5,139 nt of DNA from Phycisphaerae bacterium. GTDB taxonomy: Bacteria; Planctomycetota; Phycisphaerae; Phycisphaerales; SM1A02. The stretch is from contig JABJQE010000107.1 in assembly GCA_018663565.1 (NCBI GenBank), positions 1-5,139 on the forward strand, written 5' to 3'. How positions within the stretch are numbered: position 1 is the first letter of the stretch; every line of letters starts with the position of its first letter. This document shows, piece by piece, positions 1 through 5,139 of the stretch. A program made the translations under genes and the position numbers. The notes beneath the pieces were generated by a model. The model saw only the letters and a list, made by a program, of their open reading frames with translations. It was not told the origin of the DNA and did no database searches.

Positions 1-1350
1 GAACTTGGTGCCACAAGCCGTGCCTTGCAAGGTGTTGATGGAGCGATGTCGCCATCGACCAATGCGGCGGCATGCGGAGCGCAGGCAGCGGGGCTTGCCC
101 TAGCCGCTGATCGATTGGCGCGACTTGATCCTATGCCCTCCGATGATCTCGGTCGATACCTGATGGAAGGTGAGTCGGCCGTGATTGTTGGCCCGGGTGG
201 GGCACGGGTCATCCCAGCCTCGCAGCTCGTGCCCGGCACGTTCTCGCGTATGGAGGGCGGCAAGATTGCCTTTGATCAGCGATTCCGCGGCGAGCAGCTG
301 CTCGCCGCTGCGATTCGATCGATTGAAGACACGGTGTCGCCGCGTGTTGTGTTTGTGCATGATGGGGAACTTTCTGTGCTCAAGCCAGGTCGACCCAACA
401 CCGACGTGTCGGGCGTGGCTTCAATGTTCCGCGCCGGCCGTGTTGAGGTGCAGGAGTGGCAGCCACATGTTGATGCCACGCCGCCAGCGTGGGAGGGCGG
501 ACCCTCGGCGTGGGTGGTATTGCCGCCGACACACCGCGGTGGCTTACAGATGGAGTCGAGCGAGACCGCGTTGCTTCAGGCGACCCGGCGGCTGCTCGCG
601 AGTGGACAGGGCGTCATGCTCAATCTCTTCCCGAGTACCGGGCCGAAGATTGGCCAGGTGGACCCTTGGGCGAAGCTCGCATCTGAACTTGGTATGAAGG
701 CTGCGAGTGGAACCGTGCTGCTGCGTGATACGGCAACTCCAGGCCAGAAGCAGTCTCCGGAGGCCGTGGTCGAACTTGCAGAGTTTCCTGTGGACCATCC
801 AGTTGCGGCGGCCCTGCATGGGCAGTCGTTGCTGCTTCCGCTTGCGATTCCAATGATGGCGACCCATGACGACGCGATCGTGCTTGGATCGGTCGAGCCA
901 AGCAATGATTTATGGATCGAAGATGACTGGCGGGCCCTCGTCTCGGCTGATCGAAGGCTTCGACGCCACATGCCAACATTCGATGTCGAGGCGGTGTTGA
1001 CTGAACCGGCGCCCGTCGTCATGGCTCGTGAGTTTTCAGGTGGCGGCCGAGTACTCGTCGTGGGTAGTGGCAATTGGATGCGGACCGGCGTGGCCGATGC
1101 AGCGACGAATGCGGGGGGCGACCGTGTGACCTTGGTGCATCCTGGCAACCATGAACTCATGCTGGCCGGAACAGCGTGGCTTTCTGGGTTGGATGGCCGT
1201 ATCGCCCGGGGAGCGCTCAGCCAGGAAGTCGCGCGGCTTCGGAGCATTGACTCTGGAACCAGGTCATTCTGGGCATGGATTATGCTCGGACTTTTGCCGG
1301 CGGGCTCGTTGGTCGCCGGCTTTGGTGTGTGGTTGTGGAGGCGTGGCTGA
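1..1350 (+). CDS. GldG-like ABC transporter auxiliary protein, C-terminal part (5' end outside window)
   Basis: This is the C-terminal 449 residues of a GldG/ABC_transp_aux family protein, the extracytoplasmic partner of an ABC-2 type exporter first described in gliding motility operons. The reading frame is open from the first base (ELGATSRA...), so the gene starts to the left; a TTG at 25 is only an internal codon. Numbering from base 1, family-like landmarks are GEQLLAAAI (about 97-105), PRVVFVHDGE (about 114-123, the beta strand opening the GldG-type alpha/beta domain), GRVLVVGSGNWM (about 349-360), and NHELMLAGTAWLSG (about 383-396). A single membrane helix (about 423-445) follows, ending in Arg-Arg-Gly. 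A soluble domain with a C-terminal anchor is typical of GldG. The DUF4340 gene follows with a one-base overlap, which is the usual order in this cassette; the ATPase and permease genes should lie upstream. Family assignment is confident from the architecture. The exported substrate is unknown, and the gene does not show that the organism glides. Confidence 0.85.
   Translation, partial: ELGATSRALQGVDGAMSPSTNAAACGAQAAGLALAADRLARLDPMPSDDLGRYLMEGESAVIVGPGGARVIPASQLVPGTFSRMEGGKIAFDQRFRGEQLLAAAIRSIEDTVSPRVVFVHDGELSVLKPGRPNTDVSGVASMFRAGRVEVQEWQPHVDATPPAWEGGPSAWVVLPPTHRGGLQMESSETALLQATRRLLASGQGVMLNLFPSTGPKIGQVDPWAKLASELGMKAASGTVLLRDTATPGQKQSPEAVVELAEFPVDHPVAAALHGQSLLLPLAIPMMATHDDAIVLGSVEPSNDLWIEDDWRALVSADRRLRRHMPTFDVEAVLTEPAPVVMAREFSGGGRVLVVGSGNWMRTGVADAATNAGGDRVTLVHPGNHELMLAGTAWLSGLDGRIARGALSQEVARLRSIDSGTRSFWAWIMLGLLPAGSLVAGFGVWLWRRG
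1337..1341 (+). promoter_or_regulatory. Ribosome binding site for the DUF4340 gene
   Basis: GGAGG lies eight bases before the ATG at 1350, inside the last codons of the gldG-like gene. This strong Shine-Dalgarno match at normal spacing selects ATG 1350 over the in-frame upstream ATG at 1275. The gldG-like stop TGA and this ATG share one base (TGATG), an arrangement that suggests translational coupling. Confidence 0.8.
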
Positions 1351-2705
1351 TGCGATGGTCAACGGTTTGCATCGTATGGGTGATGGCGGTTGCGGCTGCA
1401 GGTGCTGCCTGGATCTGGTCCGCGCCGGCTGACGGTGATCGAGACACCACCTACGGAACTGCCATGGCCGAATTGGCCGCAACGCTTGATGACATCACTC
1501 ATATTGAGCTTGACCGAGACGGACACCACTGGGTCTTTGATCGTGAAGCCGATGGATGGTGGCAGACCGCGCCATTTCGTCATCGTGTTCGCGGCGAGTT
1601 GCTTGCAAGTGTGCCTGCAACGGCTGTCCATCTTGAGGTGCTTGATGCGATGGACGCGAATGCCGCAGACCTGCCTGGACTTGCTGCCATTGGACTTGAT
1701 CCACCAGTCGCTCGGGTGCTGCTCCAGGCTGGAACAGATCAGCCATCGCGGCAATTGAATCTTGGCCGCCGTGGCATGGCCGGCCGGGCATGGGCATCCC
1801 GCCCTGCGGAGGGGCAGTCGCCTTCTCAAGTGCTTGTTGTTGACGGAGTACTTCATGAGTTGCTTGAGCAAGAACCCCCTGAGTCGTGGCGTGACCTGCG
1901 ACTCTTCCCAGAACTGAGTGTCAATGCGGACAAGATTGAGCGAACCGTCTCAGGTGAGACGTTGACGCTTGAGCGTGAGGGACGGCGTTGGCGTATCACC
2001 TCACCATTGCCGACGCGGGCCGATGACGCTTTCGTCATGCAGCACATCGGCGAGCTTGCCAGCACACGCGCAGAAACGGTCATGCTGGATCAGCCAGCAA
2101 GTCTTGATGCTTTCGGCCTGAGTCCGCCGATCGCACGGGTGAGTGTGTATGAGCGTGGAACGCTGCACACTGTGTTAGTCGGCGACCGCGTTGGCGGCGC
2201 AAGTCAGAATCGATACGCAATGATCGAAGGCGTTCCGTCGGTGCTGCAAATCGCGGCGAAAGACGTGAGCCTGATGCTCGGTGATCCATCCACACTCGTT
2301 GACCATACGGGGACCGACGTCACCACTCCGGATGTGAGCGGAATCCGAATCGTCACGATCAACGATGATCTACTGATTGAACGTACGCTCGACGAGTGGT
2401 ATTCGCCCGACCACGGCGAGGCCATCGCCTCTCGCGTCGAACAGTTGCTCGGCGTGCTCACGGCGACCCGTGGAGCCGAGGTCATCTTGCACGAGACGTA
2501 CCCAGAAGATCTTGAAGTCGCTGTGGTCACGCTGCTCGATGCTGCAGGTGGCCCACTCGATACGGTTCGTATTCTTCGCGAGTTACGACCGCCCGCTGGC
2601 CAGGGGCGCTGGGCGCTCGAGAACGGCGACCGCGTCTTGCGTGTCATGGCACCTGATACTGAGATTCCCTTGGGCGCCGCAGACTTTGGTCTTGCAAGCG
2701 AGTGA
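1350..2705 (+). CDS. DUF4340 domain-containing membrane-anchored protein, three-module form
   Basis: A 451-residue protein of the DUF4340 family, which accompanies GldG-like proteins in ABC export cassettes; its biochemical role is not known. The start at ATG 1350 is chosen because it has a GGAGG site and puts a hydrophobic signal anchor at the very N-terminus (residues about 5-24, Val-Ile-Trp-Ala rich). The rest should be outside the cytoplasmic membrane. Three modules of about 125-140 residues are visible: about 49-190, 192-328 and 329-451. Each opens with a short strand pair and a Trp-x-x-(Ser/Thr)-Pro-like segment (GWWQTAP, RRWRITSP, DEWYSP), then a helix, then a core strand: GLDPPVARV (115-123), GLSPPIARV (256-264) and the degenerate DLEVAVVTL (387-395). 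Modules 1 and 2 also share an ending of the type 'LGxRxGG/MAG...VDG' followed by a Trp-Arg-Asp-Leu or Leu-Val-Asp segment. It is co-transcribed and probably translationally coupled with the upstream gene. No catalytic motif is seen, so a structural or substrate-handling role is inferred. Confidence 0.85.
   Translation: MRWSTVCIVWVMAVAAAGAAWIWSAPADGDRDTTYGTAMAELAATLDDITHIELDRDGHHWVFDREADGWWQTAPFRHRVRGELLASVPATAVHLEVLDAMDANAADLPGLAAIGLDPPVARVLLQAGTDQPSRQLNLGRRGMAGRAWASRPAEGQSPSQVLVVDGVLHELLEQEPPESWRDLRLFPELSVNADKIERTVSGETLTLEREGRRWRITSPLPTRADDAFVMQHIGELASTRAETVMLDQPASLDAFGLSPPIARVSVYERGTLHTVLVGDRVGGASQNRYAMIEGVPSVLQIAAKDVSLMLGDPSTLVDHTGTDVTTPDVSGIRIVTINDDLLIERTLDEWYSPDHGEAIASRVEQLLGVLTATRGAEVILHETYPEDLEVAVVTLLDAAGGPLDTVRILRELRPPAGQGRWALENGDRVLRVMAPDTEIPLGAADFGLASE
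1494..2702 (+). repeat. Three tandem related protein modules within the DUF4340 gene
   Basis: At protein level the DUF4340 product reads as three diverged copies of one module, starting near bases 1494, 1923 and 2334. The clearest anchors are GLDPPVARV (bases 1692-1718) and GLSPPIARV (2115-2141), identical at seven of nine residues, 423 bases apart. The third copy is degenerate (DLEVAVVTL followed by a LDTVRIL strand that parallels RQLNLG and HTVLVG). The DNA itself is not obviously repeated, so the duplication is old. The boundaries are approximate and drawn by eye. Confidence 0.55.
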
Positions 2706-2709
2706 GTGC

Positions 2710-4266
2710 TCAGGCCAAGGCATCATCGGCGACGTGGTAGTGGGGGTCTTCAATCACATTGACTTCCACCATTGATCCGGCTTTACGCAGAAGTTTTCTG
2801 CAGTCTGCGCTCAAATGACGCAGGTGGAGCTTCTTGCCGAGACGTTCATACCGTTCCGCTAGATTGTCGATGGCTTCAATGGCGGAGTGGTCTGATACTC
2901 GTGTGTGCTGGAACTCGATCACGACATCATTCGGATCATTCTTCGGATCGAAGAGATCCAAGAAACTCTTGATGGATCCAAAGAACAATGGACCGTGCAG
3001 CGTGTAGATCTTCGTTCCATTGGAGTTGAGTTCGGTTGCGGCATGAATGACCTGCGCATGCTTCCATGCAAATACAAGCGCCGAAACAATGACGCCTATG
3101 AATACAGCCAATGCCAGATCGGTAAAGACGGTGACAGCGGAAACAAGCACAATCACGAAGGCATCTGAGACTGGGATCTTGTGCAGTACTCGGAAACTTG
3201 ACCACTCGAATGTGCCAAGTACCACCATGAACATGACACCCACAAGGGCTGCGACAGGCACCATCTCGATGAGGCCAGAGGCAAACATTACAAAGGCCAG
3301 TAAGACGAGGGCGGCCGTCACACCAGATGTTCGGCCGCGGCCCCCTGAGTTGACGTTGATCATGGACTGCCCAATCATCGCGCAGCCGCCCATTCCACCG
3401 AAGAACCCGCACGTGACGTTGGCAGCGCCCTGAGCGACGCATTCCTTATTGCCGCGGCCTCGTGTATCGGTCAATTCATCTACAAGGGTCAGCGTCAAGA
3501 GTGACTCAATCAAACCGACGGCGGCAAGAATGACGGCATAGGGCAAGACAATGCGGAGCGTTTCAAATGTCAGTGGCACCATCGGAATGGAGAATGTGGG
3601 GAAGCCACCGTGCAGCGTGGCGTCGGGGTCTCCGGTCATCGATTGAAGGTAATCGACAATGGTTGGGGCGTTGAGTCCAAACGCCATGACCACAACTGTA
3701 ATGCCAACAATCGCCACAAGAGATGGGGGGATGGCCTTGGTGAGTTTCTGTAGCGTGAAGATGCCCACCATCGTGGTGGCGACGAGGGCGAGCATGGTGT
3801 AGAGCTGGCCGCCTTGCATCCAGTGCATGACACCGTCAGGGTTCACAGTCTTGAATTGCCCGAGTTGTGCGAGAAAGATGACGATGGCAAGCCCATTGAC
3901 AAATCCCAGCATCACCGGATGTGGCACCATGCGGATGAATTTACCGAGGCGCAGCACACCGGCAAGCACTTGCAGCACGCCCATGAGTACGACGGCCGCA
4001 AACATGTATTCGATGCCATGCGTAGCGACCAAGGCGACGAGAACAACAGCGATCGCGCCGGTTGCTCCTGAGATCATGCCTGGCCGGCCACCAAAAACGG
4101 CGGTGAGAAACCCAATGATAAAGGCTGCGTGCAGCCCGACAATGGGATCAACCCCAGCAACAAACGCAAACGCAACGGCCTCGGGCACAAGCGCAAATGC
4201 CACGGTAATCCCCGAGAGGATGTCCGAGCGAAGCCGTACGTGTGGATTGCTTTGAAGTTTGAACAT
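2710..4266 (-). CDS. SulP (SLC26) family inorganic anion transporter with C-terminal STAS domain
   Basis: A complete 518-residue SulP permease of the inner membrane, moving an anion such as sulfate, bicarbonate or a dicarboxylate by symport or exchange. The substrate cannot be told from sequence. Residues about 12-400 form the hydrophobic transport domain. Landmarks are ALVPEAVAFAFVAGVDP (25-41), GGRPGMISGATGA (59-71, the TM3 half-helix by the anion site), PHPVMLGFVNG (115-125), IESLLTL (253-259) and GGCAMIGQSMINV (293-305) with SGGRGR (307-312). A STAS domain spans about 417-505: GPLFFGS (425-431), VSDHSAIEAI (457-466, keeping the Asp-x-Ser seen in many STAS domains) and ADCRKLLRKAG. Length is normal for bacterial SulP. 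ATG 4266 is the only sensible start: the hydrophobic domain begins at once, the next Met is residue 64, and an in-frame stop lies about 60 bases upstream. No Shine-Dalgarno sequence precedes it. Its stop lies four bases from the stop of the converging DUF4340 gene. ribD lies upstream on the same strand. Confidence 0.95.
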   Translation of the reverse strand: MFKLQSNPHVRLRSDILSGITVAFALVPEAVAFAFVAGVDPIVGLHAAFIIGFLTAVFGGRPGMISGATGAIAVVLVALVATHGIEYMFAAVVLMGVLQVLAGVLRLGKFIRMVPHPVMLGFVNGLAIVIFLAQLGQFKTVNPDGVMHWMQGGQLYTMLALVATTMVGIFTLQKLTKAIPPSLVAIVGITVVVMAFGLNAPTIVDYLQSMTGDPDATLHGGFPTFSIPMVPLTFETLRIVLPYAVILAAVGLIESLLTLTLVDELTDTRGRGNKECVAQGAANVTCGFFGGMGGCAMIGQSMINVNSGGRGRTSGVTAALVLLAFVMFASGLIEMVPVAALVGVMFMVVLGTFEWSSFRVLHKIPVSDAFVIVLVSAVTVFTDLALAVFIGVIVSALVFAWKHAQVIHAATELNSNGTKIYTLHGPLFFGSIKSFLDLFDPKNDPNDVVIEFQHTRVSDHSAIEAIDNLAERYERLGKKLHLRHLSADCRKLLRKAGSMVEVNVIEDPHYHVADDALA

Positions 4267-4427
4267 TGGGGTGTTGACTGGAAAAACCGCGAAGTCTACA
4301 TGAAACCACAGCTTGGCGCTATGTCATTGCATTCCGAACCTACACGCAAGTATTGAATATTCGCAAATGTCATTGAGACTGAATCGGGTGGGTGGATGAT
4401 CTACAGGATCGGGGTGCCGTAGAGTGA
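4267..4427. other. Spacer between ribD and sulP, probable sulP leader
   Basis: These 161 bases are the only non-coding stretch of any size and are visibly more AT-rich than the flanking genes around 4340-4375. Since both flanking genes read on the minus strand, this should hold the ribD 3' end and any sulP promoter. I see no convincing -35/-10 pair. The best candidate on the minus strand is TTGCGA (4366-4361) and TAGGTT (4342-4337) with an 18-base gap, which is a weak match. No strong stem followed by a T-run is present that would end ribD transcription, so read-through into sulP is possible. No Shine-Dalgarno motif precedes the sulP ATG. Confidence 0.5.
4321..4375. repeat. Pair of 9-base direct repeats flanking a GAATATTC palindrome in the sulP leader
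   Basis: ATGTCATTG occurs at 4321-4329 and again at 4367-4375, and the perfect 8-base palindrome GAATATTC sits between them at 4355-4362. The placement 55 to 108 bases upstream of the sulP start would suit an operator. However, a 9-base repeat within 160 bases arises by chance fairly often, so this is only a weak candidate for a regulatory site. Confidence 0.25.
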
Positions 4428-5139
4428 CTAGCCACGTAGTGAGTAGCGGAGGAGCACATCGTCGCCGCGTTGGTGATTGGCGAGCAGGGCAAGTGTGTTG
4501 GTGTCCGCGATGGCGGCGGGGGCAAGGCCGCAGAGCGGCGGGGTGGCGTGCTCATCGGCCATGAGCATTGGGGCGATGAAGACTGCGCATTCGTTGATGA
4601 GGTGCTCGTTGAGCAGCGATGTGCAGAGCCCGGGCCCGGCCTCGACAAGCATGGTGGCGATGTTGTGCTCGGCGCTTAGGTACTTCATGTGGTCGGCGAG
4701 GTTGAGGCGGTCTGTTGTTTCGCTTCCAAGGTGGACATGCACGCCGCAGTCGCGAAGTGCGGCGATGCGTTCTGGCGGCGCGGCGGGGAGGCACAGCACG
4801 ATGACGGGTGGGCCTGCGGCGGTGCGAACGAGCGCCGAGTCAAGTGGCAATTCAGCGCGGGGGTCGACGACGACGCGGGTTGCCACACGGCGAATACGAA
4901 CGTCTCGAGCGGTGAGCATTGGATCATCGGCCGTGACCGTGCCAATTCCTGTCAGGATGGCATCGACGCGTCCGCGTTCTCGGTGTACGAGTCGACGGCT
5001 TCGCTCGCCTGAGATCCACTGGCTCTGGCCGCTTCGCGTGGCGATGTAGCCGTCGACGGTTTGCGCCCACTTGGCTGTGATCCATGGCAAACCAGTCTGC
5101 AGTCTGTGAACGAATGGCGCGAGGAGTGTTGTGCAGGAC
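4428..5139 (-). CDS. ribD: RibD C-terminal reductase domain (riboflavin biosynthesis), 5' end outside window
   Basis: This is the reductase half of RibD, which reduces the ribosyl side chain of the deaminated pyrimidine intermediate to ribityl with NADPH in the cytoplasm, the third step from GTP to riboflavin. Visible motifs in order are TAKWAQTVDG (bases about 5078-5049), QWISGE (about 5021-5004), GIGTVTADDPMLTAR (about 4949-4905), the ATRVVVDPRAELPLDS strand, MLVEAGPG and a terminal GDDVLLRY. The frame stays open to the right edge: before the TTG at 5090 it reads LLAPFVHRLQTG, which matches the linker joining the deaminase and reductase domains in bifunctional RibD. The start is therefore off the window, where an N-terminal zinc deaminase domain is expected but not seen. 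The common Val-Glu-Gly-Gly motif is Val-Glu-Ala-Gly here, a variant I regard as tolerated. The next gene downstream is sulP, not ribE or ribBA, so this is not a classical riboflavin operon on this side. A stand-alone reductase is the less likely alternative. Confidence 0.9.
   Translation of the reverse strand, partial: SCTTLLAPFVHRLQTGLPWITAKWAQTVDGYIATRSGQSQWISGERSRRLVHRERGRVDAILTGIGTVTADDPMLTARDVRIRRVATRVVVDPRAELPLDSALVRTAAGPPVIVLCLPAAPPERIAALRDCGVHVHLGSETTDRLNLADHMKYLSAEHNIATMLVEAGPGLCTSLLNEHLINECAVFIAPMLMADEHATPPLCGLAPAAIADTNTLALLANHQRGDDVLLRYSLRG

Noticed and set aside
25..27. TTG at 25 as the start of the gldG-like gene
   Set aside because: The frame is open to base 1 with family-like sequence before it, and the protein would lack the N-terminal membrane helix and first part of the domain. 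The gene is cut by the window edge.
576..1247. Long open frame on the minus strand (223 codons) opposite the gldG-like gene
   Set aside because: The product is Ser/Arg/Pro-rich with no recognisable domain and lies wholly antisense to a well-supported gene; it is the usual shadow frame in GC-rich DNA.
1275..1349. Upstream ATG at 1275 as start of the DUF4340 gene
   Set aside because: It would overlap gldG by 76 bases and put 25 residues ahead of the signal anchor, whereas ATG 1350 has a GGAGG site at ideal spacing and begins directly with the anchor.
2930..2985. Clustered GGATC-type repeats near the 3' end of sulP
   Set aside because: They encode the Asp-Pro-rich loop FDPKNDPND in the STAS domain, so local codon repetition explains them.
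3827..4255. Plus-strand open frames opposite sulP
   Set aside because: These are Thr/Pro/Ala-rich shadow translations of the transmembrane coding sequence, with no domain or ribosome binding site.
4398..4410. GATC-CTGTA-GATC dyad (minus strand) after ribD as a terminator
   Set aside because: The stem is only four base pairs and no T-run follows, so it is not a credible intrinsic terminator.
4477..5049. Plus-strand open frame of 190 codons opposite ribD
   Set aside because: Its composition (Ser, Arg, Ala, Met) is typical of an antisense shadow, and the opposite strand encodes clear RibD motifs throughout.
5088..5090. TTG at 5090 as the start of a stand-alone reductase
   Set aside because: The frame continues to the edge with a sequence like the RibD interdomain linker, so a bifunctional RibD cut by the window is more likely.

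Overview
This window has four protein-coding genes and almost no non-coding DNA. The likely source is a planctomycete of the Phycisphaerae type, probably aquatic. I infer this from moderately high GC, the pairing of a GldG-like ABC auxiliary protein with a DUF4340 protein, and the general character of the proteins. It is a tentative reading because no marker gene for taxonomy is present.

Left part (1-2705, plus strand): the end of a gldG-like gene, which enters from beyond the left edge, is followed with a one-base overlap by a DUF4340 gene. In known genomes these two usually sit downstream of an ABC ATPase gene and an ABC-2 type permease gene. The four together form the 'gliding-type' ABC export cassette, in which the last two genes encode membrane-anchored proteins outside the cytoplasmic membrane. 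A GGAGG ribosome binding site inside the end of gldG fixes the start of the DUF4340 gene. The DUF4340 protein appears to contain three related modules in tandem.

Middle part (2710-4266, minus strand): a complete SulP/SLC26-family anion transporter with a C-terminal STAS domain. It converges on the DUF4340 gene, with only four bases between the two stop codons.

Right part (4267-5139, minus strand): a 161-base spacer, then the reductase half of the riboflavin gene ribD, whose start lies beyond the right edge. ribD and sulP point the same way and might share a transcript, but nothing links their functions.

No RNA genes, mobile elements, CRISPR arrays or phage genes were seen. I found no convincing undescribed system. 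The points most worth a second look are the three-module DUF4340 protein, the ion-site residues of the SulP protein, and the spacer upstream of sulP.
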